From Psettodes erumei (lineage: Eukaryota; Chordata; Actinopteri; Pleuronectiformes; Psettodidae): a stretch of 64,000 nt of DNA. The DNA is taken from positions 310,001 through 374,000 of the forward strand of contig JAFBJZ010000420.1 in assembly GCA_016785225.1 (NCBI GenBank), in the 5' to 3' direction. Shown in pieces: positions 24,369 through 36,464 of the stretch (position 1 is its first letter; the number at the start of each line of letters is the position of its first letter). Position numbers and translations under genes: made by a program. The notes beneath the pieces are model-generated. The model saw nothing but the letters and a program-made list of their open reading frames with translations, ran no database searches and was not told the origin of the DNA.

Positions 24369-26798
24369 ATGGCAAATATCGCACCTTCACGGACACGACT
24401 TATCGTAGCAGTTTTTGCATTCGTTGCACTATGGGGATTTGCGCTCTCCATCACTCGGTACTCCATTCCGGAGGAGATGGAAGAGGGCTCCTTTGTTGCC
24501 AATCTGGCCACAGATTTGGGTCTGGATGTTCGCAGCTTGGTGCAGCGCAGAGCGAAGCTCGATGTCATCCACAGCAAAAATTACCTTGACATCAACAAAG
24601 AGACCGGGGAGCTGATAATCCGCGAGAAGATAGACAGGGAGAGCATATGCACGACTAAGACAACCTCGTGTTTTCTGAAAATGGATGTCATCCTCGAGAG
24701 CCCCATTCGCATTTTTAACATCGAGCTGGAAATAATGGACATTAATGACAACGCGCCCGTGTTTCGCAGAAAGACAATGCCCTTGGACATTTCCGAGGCA
24801 ACCCCTCCCGGTGAGAGATTCTCATTGACAAACGCCGTGGATGCGGACGTGGGGGCGAACTCAATCAAGACCTACTATCTCAGTGAAAGCAAATACTTCG
24901 TTATCGACATACAAACTGGGAGCGATGGGTCCAAATATGTCGATTTAGTCCTCAGTGGTAATTTGGACCGGGAGGAGCATGCAGTTCATAATTTAATTTT
25001 AACCGCTGTGGATGGAGGGGTGCCTCCCCGCTCCGGCACAGCGAGCATCATTATTAACGTCCTGGATATCAATGACAACGCCCCCCTGTTCAGTCAGCCG
25101 GTATATGCAGTAAACGTTTCAGAGAACTCGGCTGCAGGGACAGTGGTCATGACCTTAAACGCGTCGGACTTGGATGAAGGCACGAACGCCCAGTTGATAT
25201 ACTCTTATACACTCTACACCTCGGAGAAGACACAGGAGCTCTTCTCACTCGACCCAAACTCGGGTGAGATCAAGGTGAAGGGGGTGATCGATTATGAAGA
25301 GATTCAAAGTTTTGAGATGCACATACAGGCACAGGACAGAGGGGCGAACCCGCTCTCGGGGCATTGTAAAGTGATGGTGTTCATCACCGATCTGAATGAC
25401 AACTATCCCGAGGTGACCATCAAGTCTCTGAAAAGTGCACTAACAGAGGATGTCTCTGTTGGGACGCTGATTGCGGTGGTCAGTGTTAGCGACAGGGACT
25501 CTGGGGTCAACGGGGAAGTGGAGCTCACCTTAAATCAGCAAGAAATTTTACCATTAATCCTGAACAAGTCCTCAGAGGGTTACTTTGAGCTGCTGGTTTC
25601 AAAGCCACTAGACAGAGAGATCATAAGCAGATATGAAATCACACTGACGGTATCAGACAAAGGCTTGCCACCTTTATCTGAAAAAGAGACGATCACGTTA
25701 GAGATTTTGGATATCAATGACAATGCACCCACATTCTCCCAGTCCTTCTACACAATCCATGTTGTGGAGAATAATGTACCAGGGGCATTATTGACATCTC
25801 TAAGTGCATTTGATCCAGATCTAAATGAGAACCAGTACTTGGTTTACTTCATAATGGAGAAGGAGATTGTTAACACATCAATGTCAATGCTGTTCTCCAT
25901 CAACCCTGAGAATGGTGATCTTTACGCCCTGAAGACCTTCGACTATGAGCGAGAGAGGGACTTCCTTTTCCACATCGAAGCTCGAGATTCTGGTGTTCCC
26001 CCACTGAGCAGCAATGTGACAGTTCACATCATCATTCTGGACCAAAATGACAACACTCCTCTCATAGTGTCGCCTTGGCGGGCACAGGGCTCTGTTGTGG
26101 AGGAGGTGATACCGAGATCCACGGATAAGGGGCACTTGGTTGCCAAAGTTATCGCCATTGATGCGGATTCTGAACAGAACTCCAGGGTGACATATCAGCT
26201 CCTGCAGATCAGTGACGCCACCCTCTTCAGCCTGGATCAGTACAACGGCGAAATCCGGACAACAAGGATGTTCAGTTACAGAGACCCAAGACAACAGCGG
26301 CTTGTGATTGTTGCCAAAGACAATGGTGAACCTGCACTCTCTGCTACTGTCACCATCAAGATATCGACAGTGGAACATGTCATGTCCTTCTCAGAGACTA
26401 CGGAGTTGCCACTGGAATATGACGTCTTCACTGACCTAAATTTGTACTTAGTAATTGGTTTAGGAGCAGTGTCTTTTCTGCTGCTAATTACCATCTTGGT
26501 TATTATAGTGCTGAAGTGTCAGAAACCAAAACCGAAGGCCATCAAGATCCCCCCAGCCAATAGGAACAGCGTGATCAGCAGGAACAGCGTGATCAGTCAG
26601 AGAAGCTCTACTATCGCAGATTCCACCCTGATCTCCAGTGACGCCTACTGGTACAGTTTGTTCCTCGCAGAGACCAGGAAGGGCAAGGTGGTGGTGAGAC
26701 AGCCCATAATTCCAAAAGGAGCTGGGTATTTTGTGTCCAGTATACCCAGGAGCATAGGGCCAAGTGAGACCACAGACTCTAGAGCATCCACGTTGGAG
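24369..26798 (+). CDS. Clustered protocadherin variable exon 2, with a divergent C-type tail
   Basis: This exon encodes 810 residues of a clustered protocadherin. I start at the ATG of 24369 (Kozak A at -3, G at +4) because a hydrophobic signal peptide (about 9-28) and then ITRYSIPEEMEEGSF follow at once. The frame is open upstream, but that part looks like leader. Six cadherin repeats are linked by DINDNAP (124-130), DINDNAP (233-239), DLNDNYP (341-347), DINDNAP (448-454) and DQNDNTP (558-564). The EC1 loop is Cys-X6-Cys (C94-C101), one residue longer than usual. A membrane helix lies at about 693-716. The tail has a repeated RNSVIS (732-743), then DAYWYSLFLAETRKGKVVVR and GAGYFVSSIPRS, unlike standard alpha tails. 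The donor GAG|GTATGT is phase 0, and the only downstream partner seen is the alpha constant set 16.7 kb away. It is probably a C-type isoform. I cannot assign it to alpha-C1, whose mammalian tail is different. Confidence 0.93.
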
Positions 26799-27178
26799 GT
26801 ATGTATGAATGAAACGGTAGCTAGTTTCGGTTGTGATTTAGAGTCATAAGTCATGACTGATTAGATACATTGTTTTAAAGGGCAGCTTTTGATGAAGTTT
26901 TAACATATGATATGTTCTATATCAATGGAGGCAAGTTTTGTGTCACTTTAATATTTCTGAAGCATCAAAGAAGTACCTTTTCTACTGAATGTGCAATGTT
27001 TTATCATTAATACATTTCAAATAGGTATAACCCTATTTGCAACTTTGTCAGTGTCAGCAAATTTCTGATTATTTTATGTTTTTCAAATTTTATCAACCAT
27101 TTTTAATATAGTGAAGCTTTGGGCAATTACTGGCAAAGAGATTCCATTTCAAGGTATCTGTGCAAAGTTTTGACTCTC

Positions 27179-27360
27179 CAGTGTTGGAAAGTAACTAAGT
27201 ACTGTACATTTACTCAAGTACTGTCACTTTGCTTGAGTATTGATTTCACTTTCAACATGTACTTCCACTTCACTATATTTCAGCTGGGAATGTGCTTTGT
27301 ACTCCACTAATTTTATCTGACAGTTAAAGTTAATTTTAAGATTGACATCTACACAAAAAA
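27179..27360 (+). mobile_element. AAGTAC-rich teleost MITE fragment
   Basis: It starts CAGTGTTGGAAAGTAACTAA and runs through TTTACTCAAGTACTGTCACT, CTTGAGTATTGATTTCACTT, ACTTCCACTTCACTATATTTC and TACTCCACTAATTTTATCTGACAG. This is the pattern of a very abundant non-autonomous DNA element of fish genomes (probably hAT-related). The expected inverted right end is not visible, so the copy is truncated or decayed. The right border is approximate. Confidence 0.7.
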
Positions 27361-30300
27361 CAGAACTGTTCAGAAAGCTCTTAATATTTAGTCTATGATA
27401 TAATGTAGTGAAAATTAGAATGCAGTCTTGTAAAAATTGAAATGAAAAAAAAATGAAAACCAAGAATGGGCAAAGTGTCAGTGAAGTCAACAGAGTAAAA
27501 ATACTGAATTCATGTCAAATTTTCATATATATCATGGATGGTAATGCAGCCATTTTCAAAGGCAACAGAAATAAAACTTGGGAAATTATTCACAGCTAAG
27601 ATAAGAACATAGTCATGCTGATGTTCATTATCTGTGTATTTCTAGAGCAAACAATCAGCACTCTCAAAGCATAATTAGGTCGAACAAATACCTACCTCCC
27701 CCAACCCAAACGGAAACTGTGCCACTGTTCGATGTCTTATGTAGTATGTAGGTCATTTATTTCAGATGCATAATACAAGCAGAGCATAACTAGTGGGTGT
27801 AAGGGTGGGAGGGTGGTGGTGGTGTGGGTGGGTGCGGGTGGACTTCAAAGAAGCCCAGACATGAGTGGAGTTGTCTTCAAGGACATGGTCATGGGGGGAG
27901 GGGGGGCTCTGTGGAATCGCTCCTGCAAACAGTAGACTGTAATCAATGCCGAAGTGCTGATACTGATCCAGATGTTGTTTGTTTTTGTGCAGCTGGACCT
28001 GCAGACTAAAACGGAACAAGTGGTGCTCTGAAAGAATAAACATTATGAATATGCATAAAGGCCCATATGGGGAAAGAGAGCGAGAGAGAGAGCGAGAGAG
28101 AGAGACTTGTGCATGTGTTTGTATTGTGTGAGTTTGAGTTTCACACGCACCACTGAACTTGTCTCTTTTTTCTGTTCTTAAGTACTCAAAATGAAAGGAA
28201 GTCCATTCTACAACTGGAGGTATGCTGGTTGCTAACTACATTCTGTAGAGCCACTATAATTGTCTAGACATACATTTTCTATCCTTTTCTATTTGGTATA
28301 CATGTTTGGTTTGGCTCAAAAAACTGCTTTGATAAACTATCACAGTTCCCAATGCAAATCTTTGGTGCATTTCTTTGGTCAACATATTTTCCTGTTAAAA
28401 AAAGCACAGAATCAATTTATTTTCCAGTTTGTCCCTTGTCAGACCCGGTCCCTCCAAAGTCCAACACTCTACTCTAATGCAATGGTTTTGTGAGCCCTAA
28501 AAAATTAAATTGGCCAGTCTCTCAAGTGAGAAAACCTATCAGCTTGCTATACTCAGAGCTGAGATTAGAATAAAATTGGCTGTTGGTCAGATTTGGGTTG
28601 TGCACATCTGGCTAGCTTGGCAGAGATTTGGGGCAAAGTGATGGGCACAGACAGAAAAAAAGGGATTAAAGAGTGAATTGTCCTGAATAGGTTCTCAGCG
28701 TGTAACGTCCCTGAGAGCAGTGACTGTACCAACCAACTCCCTCCACACAAGGTCCGTAAAACCGTGTTTCGAATCTGTGGGCCATGTCCTACAATCACAT
28801 GGAGCCTATTCTTTTGTCCCCCCTCTTTAGTTATAATATTGGCCCACCAAATACCAAATAGCACATTGTGATGCCTGCGTGTGCATGCTTTTTTACAACT
28901 TCTGCTTCCCTATAGTATTTTATGGCTATGTCATATTTTATTTTAGCTCTGAATGTTAGTCTGACTGATTTCTATAGAAGACTTAATGAAAACTCTAGAT
29001 ACTCCAAAAACACTGATTAGAAAGAACACAAATAGATACGCCCAAATACAGAAACAAGTTGCTGATTTACCCATTCGATTTAAATGTCCCAGAAACCTGA
29101 TGTCGACGATGGTGGCAGTAACCAGTCACAATCCACTGTTGCATGAGTGGGGACTTTCTATAAGTTTATATTGAGGTAGAATTCCTGTCGGGCTAATTTC
29201 ATGTTCGGTCTCTCAGCAGGAGCCCAGAAGACAACTGCCGTGATATAATCATCTCTTCGTGGGAGTCTCTGGCTGAAATTCTTCCCTGTGACTCACAAAG
29301 AAGATGTGAAACACATGTCCTCCCTCAGTCGCTCTGCTCCAGCTCTTTTTCCTATCCAGTTGCTCCAATCCCCCATATACAAACATCGACCACTAACCAC
29401 CTCAGCTTTCTACCTTTTTTGTCTCTCTGAAGCATGGATCTGCATGATTCTACAACATGTTCTATCTGGACATTTACTAGAGTGGCCTCATGTAGTAAAT
29501 CATCCCTTCTTCTCCGATGCTTTGAAGTTCCTCAATGGAAAAAAAATCTGCCTTCAGGATTTATGCTAGAAACCATTACAGCTCGCCATATACATAAGTC
29601 ACCATCCTGCCACATTTCTTAACAAGTCTAATTATAAAAACAAAGAATCAGGGTGAATATGACTCTTCCATAACTCTATTGAATACTGAACGGTAGCTGT
29701 TTATGTCATTGATTCAGGTTTTGCACTAGGTGTTTTCTTTTGTTTTTTAATAGAACATTTGTACTATATTAAGAGCCCTGCTGATTAAGCACGGGCTAAT
29801 GCTGTCAACTAGTTGGTTTCCAATGAAAATAATCAGTAATTAAATTTTAGATTTTTCTTTTTTACAATGTTTGTTGTACTCAACAGTGATGAATGTGCAG
29901 AAATGACAAAAAGAGAATGAAAGAAAAGAAAAAGAAAAATTGGACTTAAAAAACAAGCATATACGAGAAACACTGTTTCTCTTTTTAATTTGACTGTAGA
30001 TACTGTATTTCTATAGATTTTGGACACCTTCACTAACATCAGGTGTGCAGCTCATACTTTATAGACACCTGTGCTACTTTAAAGTGTCTGAATGGGCACA
30101 CAATTATCTGGCTGTATAAGGGAGACACAACAACAATAGCAATATTGAGTTTTCAAATGAGGGAAGTGACAAAAAATTATATCTGACATGTTCAAAACTG
30201 AAACTGTCAGCCTGCCTCCTCCTGTTGGGCTCCGTGAGCGAGGGTGCATTGTGGGAGGTGTGTCCTCAGGTCAAATTTTTACTCTGTGGTCTTCTGATAT

Positions 30301-33300
30301 CACAAACTGTGGTGCGGCCTAAACAGGCACCAAGTAAGACACTAAACAAGATAAACCACATTTCTCAAAACAGGGTCAAATGTCAAGTCACCTTTGTAAA
30401 GTTTAAGCTATCATCTTCTCAACTCCACTCTGACTTTTCCCAGGCTGATAAAACTGAAAAAATATTAACTGCTTTTATTGATTGCACACAGTGCAAATTA
30501 TAATAATCAATTAAAATACAATTATACTGGAAATTAAAAATAAATTGTAATGATAAATACTTTTTGAAAAGAATAGAATATTAAAATGTATTTATCTTTG
30601 CCATGTTAAAAGGGAATATAAGGCAAGGCATTGTTTTATGAATATCCATGTTTTTTAGAGATATTTTATGTGTTAACTTTTAATGCTGCTTTCGTGAGCT
30701 TCTTCTAGGGCATTTTTGTGTTGCATATTTGTAGTTCTGTGCATATGATGTTGTTTTGATAGTGTACATAAGTTAAACTAAAACAACAGTATGTTTTTTA
30801 ACCTCAAAAAGTAGCGCGCTGTTGCACTACTGTCAAGCCCAGGACTTTCATCTCTCAGAAACCAGGAGCTTATTAGGACCACTAATCAGGAGGCTAAATC
30901 GTTAGATGTAAATGTTTAACGTAGGGAGATTGGATTGTGAGGAGGAGAACATAGTGCTATTTATAGTTACAGTATTCTAGTGCTGACTCTGCAAGTAAAA
31001 AAAACAAACACTGCTGATCCCGTAGAGAGTGCATCAAAAGTACTGAGCGGATGACAGCCCTTTGAAATGTGCAGCAAATCTAAATGTGATCGCATATCCA
31101 GTTGCATATTCTGAGTCAGTGAAATCTAACCATTTTTTCCCTCTCTCACAGTTACACCAGGCTGCTTATACACAAACAGCTGTCTGGCTTTCTGTCTGTC
31201 AGACTAAAGATGTCACTTAATGAGGGATCTCTTGCCATGGAGTGCATGTTCTATGTGCATTCCTGACCTGAACCAGTTGATTTCAACAGTTTCTAAAGAA
31301 TTCGTAAATTTCACATGTGATGAGCTCCTTGCGTGCCTTCTGCATTGTAAAAGATACTTGTGACTGTTGATGAATGAAATGATGGCATTTCTTCCAGTAT
31401 TACAATTACAGTTATCCCCATGAGAAAATACCACCTGGACTAAGTGTTGGATAGGGACTCAAGCTTTTGGTTTCAGAACATACAGCATGTTCTGTTTGGA
31501 ACCAAGTAGATTACTGTAAATTGAACTGCTTTATACTTTGTGTTTTTTATACAGTAGACTTTTTTGATATCTTCTGTATTCACTGTGATCGAATGGCACA
31601 GGAGGTACTTGTGCTTGGTATAGTAAAAGTGTGTTACTTCTCATTTGTGTACACAGCTCAGTTTTTTTTTCTTCTGCTGATTTGCCAGTCAAGACTGTAC
31701 AGTATGCTTCGAGAGTTGCATCAGACATAATCCCGCTTAGTGGATCAGAGACAATATGGGAGAGAATGGCCTTGCTTTATTTTCAAGTCGAGTTAATTGT
31801 CAGATTTTTGATGTCGCTTATTTGGCTTAAATGTTCTGCCTGATCATGCTAGTTTGAATAAAGCTTTTTAATCTGTCTCTGTTGTGTCTGTGATGACAAA
31901 TGATACTGAAGTTATCCAAAATGACTTCGGGAATGTGACACACATGCTTCTCTCCCTCTCCCTCGTTGAAATTCCCTCACATCCTCACATACACGCATTT
32001 TGACCTAGTTTCTCTGTATAACGCTCTGTACTAATTCTTGGAAATTGAAAACTAAATAAAGGCAATGTGCCTGCAGTTCAAAATTGCAGAGGCAGACAAA
32101 TAAAAGCTTTGTCAGGATTAGTAAAGGCCTACAGCCAAATTGCATAGTCTGCTCTTAACCACACAGGGCTTTCCGTCTGTTGTCCTGCAGGAGACTGATG
32201 TGTGGGGGCCCCATGAATTTGTATGACAGCAAGCAAGTCCTATCATAATTGATATCTGCAAGTTTGCCTCGTCAAGGTTTGAAATGGATTTACTCATTAT
32301 TACTAACTTGAAATGCAAGTGCATTTATTCATATCCTGCATATTTGGCTGGATGTCAATAAAACTTCCTTCATGTTTTTTTGCATACAACTCTCCCTTTA
32401 ATCAGGCAAAAAAGGTTTGGAATATGAAATCCCAACAGTTATATGTTATGCTGGATGGATGGTAAACCACTGGTTACCACTCATTTCAGTCACAAAACTG
32501 GCAATACTATATTGAAGGCCTTAAGGTCTCTGGTTACTTGTGCTTTAAAAGAAATGGAAGTAGGTCGATGGGGAAATAAGAAAAGATGCGCACCTGTGGC
32601 TACGTTCATTTGTGGTAAGTATTGCTGCAATACTTGCCATCAATTCTCCTCCTCAGTGTGCTACATGTTCAGAACCGGTGCTGTTCACTGCTGTCAAAAA
32701 CCAGGACACGGATGCGAAAGTGTGGGTGTTTACTGTTTTTAGTGTTAACTTCGAGGTAAAATGAAAAAAAGATTACTCTGCAGGATGCCATGTAAAATTG
32801 GTGCACATCATTGTATGTAGGGCAGTTCTGAATAGCCACCCACATTTCAAATGAAACATCCATGCATTGACCGCACAAAGGTTAAGTGGCTACAAAAGCC
32901 CCACTGCCTTGGAGTGGTTTTGCAGTGCTCTGACAGAGTATATCTGTCACAGAAAAACAGAAGCACTGAAAAAATAACTTTCTGCTCTCCACAGTAATGT
33001 AGCAGCTCAGACTTATTCAGATGATGATTTGTGGTCTTGGAGAGGTATGCAATTAAGAACCACCTCATACACCAGGATTTTTTTGTGCAGCACTGCAGTG
33101 CTTTCATCTTGAATCTTTGGACTTCATCATAAATCACATGTCTCTGTCGCAGTCAGAGAACTGTTTTTGTTTGCATCGAGCGAGACCAGTAGACCGCAGT
33201 GTATTGATCGCCGCAAGTGTGTTTCTCTGTAGAGGACTGGATTAGAATATTAAAAATGGATATTTTCAGAGATGGGCACAAGCCGCTTAAGCATATTTTA

Positions 33301-33556
33301 ACCAGATTATATGGATTTGCTCAATGTTGTCTACATTTGGTTCCTATGAAATAAAATGAAAGTCCATTTGAAATCTGTTTCAACATGTGTGGATGTACTT
33401 TTCAACATGAATCTTAAATTTAATATGAATCTCTTTTTTCAATAAATGCATTTAATACTGGTTTGTGTCCTAAATAGTTGTGACTGCTTAAAACTGCAGA
33501 TGGCAACAGTCAATTCAGACTCTGGCATGCAATTGCTCTTTGGCAGAAGGCGTTCT

Positions 33557-33570
33557 CCAGTGCCCCCTAT
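33557..33570 (-). promoter_or_regulatory. CTCF-type half-core between variable exons 2 and 3
   Basis: On the minus strand the sequence reads TAGGGGGCACTGG. This matches the right two-thirds of the CTCF consensus (AGRKGGCRSY), but the CCA part to the left is missing. CTCF organises promoter choice in mammalian protocadherin clusters, so the location is suggestive. By itself the site is only moderate. Confidence 0.3.
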
Positions 33571-34871
33571 CTGTTTTTAGGCCTGGAGTATGAACATGCA
33601 TCATCCTATGTGAGAAAACATAGGTGAGTACTACTAGAAAAAGGGTAAACCACAGTTAGATTCTGACCTTTGCCTTCTAGACAAATTCATCCATGAAAAC
33701 ATACATCAATAATCACCTCTACCTATAATTATAATCCTATGTCAGAATTGCAGCAATGTCATAGTGTGAAATCGGCTGTGGGAGCTTGGCCCATTTGTAT
33801 GAGTGAGGCAGATCAGTAGAGAGGATACCCTGGCTGGAGCCCATGCACAATGGGGTCATGAGTCTTATCACCTAGAGCTTTTATTTGTGCTACAGTTGGA
33901 AGGATAAAGTGAAGAGGAAGCATCCCAGTAATGTGCCGCTCTAACCGAGGTCAGAGAGAGAACTGATGTAGTGCTGTTGCTGTTACTTCCTTGCAGCCGA
34001 AATGGATGTGAACAGGTCGTCATCCGATTTAGAGACACAAGCTGAAGAAGACAGGAATACAAATCTATAAGTGCAATCTGCAAAGTCTTTGGTTTTATCC
34101 ATTCCATCCCCATGGACATCATCTGTCTTGTTGCCTGTACATTACATCAGTATGATTTTGTTTCGGTGAGGCAAATACTGCTGTAGATAACAGAGAATGT
34201 ATGGCTTAATTGCTACAGTATTTATTCAGAGAAGTGTAGGCATCAATAAGGAACAGGCCTCACATTGACTAGGGCAACAGTGACTGAAGTAGTCTGCTGA
34301 TCTGGAGGTCAGGCTGATGGAGCGCTATGATAGAGTGAAGTGCAGTGTGATTTCTGCTCCATCTTAAGTGACGCCTGTGGCAGGTTATTTATGAGTGTGG
34401 CTGCCCTTGCCATGGGATCACGGCTGCACTAGACTGTTTTGGCCATTCAGTGCAAGTCATTTTAGATTAAGTACAAACTAGAATTTGGGACAATAATCAT
34501 GTCTGTATAAAAATGTTACAGAAAAGGTGGATTATGATACAATTTAGTATTGCAAAGGTCATATTTGTGGACTTGAATCTTTGTGTCAGATCAAATGCAC
34601 AAATTAACAGACAGAGAGACAGACAAACTTGTTCAAGGACACTGCAGCTGTCTATACATTAACTTTGCTGTCGGATAATTTAACTCTTATTAAAATGCAT
34701 TTGGTAATAAAGAATTGAAATACCAAAGGAGTGTCACAGTTGTGTTTTTTGTGGCTAATCCATAGACGTTTCACAGTGTTGACATGTAAATGAGCATATT
34801 TTGACTTTGCAACAATACATCAAATTTGTTATGATGATGGCAATTGGCACTGAAACATTCATTGAATTGCT

Positions 34872-34885
34872 GTTGCTATGGCAAC
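34872..34885. promoter_or_regulatory. RFX X-box
   Basis: GTTGCTATGGCAAC is nearly the perfect palindromic RFX-factor X-box (GTTGCC-AT-GGCAAC), with one mismatch. It stands alone in AT-rich intron sequence. A cluster of three more lies at 48782-48897. Confidence 0.5.
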
Positions 34886-36443
34886 ACTGCTTTCTGAGTC
34901 TTATGCAAAAACTCCAAAATGGTTCCTATAAGCAGGCAGGTGAACAATCAGCAGTGCATGTTTGAATGGAAATGCATGTTCAAACAACTCAAATACATAA
35001 TTTCTGCAGGTCTGTTGTGCAGTCAGTGTGTGAACAAATGTAGGTCTGGTAAATTTAGAAGTCAGTTTGCACGATTGTGCTGCTAAGTTACATAAATCTA
35101 AAGGCTACCTTGAGGAGACTGAAAAATCTGTGTAAACCTTTCAATCCCTTTTCAGTGGGTTGCAAAATAGGAAAGATAGTCTTTACTCTACTTTTTTTAT
35201 TCTCTTATATTTTTACAGCTCTTTTGACTTCCTCGTTTATAATATAAACATCGTTGCATTTCTTAATTTCTAAAACTTCCCCTCTTATGACAACATCTTG
35301 TTGCGGTCCATCTGACTCTGCATAGATAATTCAGGAGAGCTGTTATGGCTCTCCTCCAATAGATGCATTCAGCCAGTGATCTATTCTGCTTAAGGCTATC
35401 AGGACAGCCTTGCCCTGCCAGCTGTTGTGGCTGACTTTGCTTGTGTGTTTTGGACAGATTTCCCAGACCTTAGTTTTAGCCAGAAATAATGTAGCTTCCC
35501 TATTCACAGTGAAATGGTGCTGCTGCTATGACTCTTTATTTTCAGTGAATTTGATGCTTGCACCAAGACACTTTTTACAGCTTGTGTTCACTGTTACCCA
35601 ACTAAAAGCTGTGTGCTCCACATTCAGCGAATGCCCTCAAGTTTCCCTTTTTGGTACATGAAGCTATTTTCACTGTCTGATTGCTGTTATCTCGAGGCTC
35701 TACCCCAAATTTTACACAAGAGAGCTGTGGTTACTGACCTAGCAATCCCTGTTGAGTCAGATTTTTTTTTTTAATTCACTCGCTCCTTTTGTATGAGGCT
35801 ATGACTGTATCTATTTAAGTGCTAAACATCATACACAAAGGAATATTTTACAACTCTATAGACAGCCATATTTTTAAGGTTTAGTCTGATTATAAAACCT
35901 GCAGCTGCAATGGGTTTCCACATCAGTATGCAAATTTGTATTTGGTCCATTATCCTTGGAGGGCTGTTAAAGAAAAGATCATAATCATATTTATATCCAC
36001 AGTGTGAGAAAATACATTCATAATAATACAAGTACGGTAACCGCTCAGTGAGTGATTCTGTCATACTGTTTACTGTGTATATGCATAACTTGCATTAACA
36101 TGTTATTTTCCTCATTTTATTAACATACCCAGAGAGAGAGATTAAATAAAAATCCTATATAAATATAGGTGGTGTTCATTTAGATTATAATCTCTATATA
36201 AGATTAAATTTTAATATTTTTAAGATTTGACATAGGTAAATGCAATATATACTGTATATATTTAAGTAGGCAATACATCTTCACCTCATCTATTTTAATT
36301 CAATTATGATTTTAAATGGATTATAATTTTAGAATACAATTCCAAACCACCAGTTATTATACAATTGTACCCAGATTTGTCTGAGTCCAGAGATTTTGTG
36401 TTAAACTCTTCACATTGTGTGACCTCAGCCAGTCTGAGCCTGA

Positions 36444-36464
36444 GGAACTGTCCCTGGTGCTGAA
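36444..36464 (-). promoter_or_regulatory. RE1/NRSE-like site (REST binding element)
   Basis: The plus strand reads GGAACTGTCCC then TGGTGCTGAA, which is the reverse complement of the 21-bp REST element (TTCAGCACCA...GGACAG...). By eye 18 of 21 positions agree, with both half-sites in the canonical spacing. It lies 2.1 kb before the third variable exon. REST is known to act on mammalian clustered protocadherins. Binding here is inference. Confidence 0.55.

Noticed and set aside
25884..26378. 164-codon open frame on the minus strand
   Set aside because: It lies entirely opposite the intact protocadherin exon and has no recognisable domain; it is a shadow of the coding strand.
28183..28219. Possible micro-exon between TTCTTAAG and GGAG|GTATGC
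   Set aside because: In the phase required by the protocadherin donors (phase 0) it meets a TGA after three codons. Only one other phase is open, and no neighbour supplies it.
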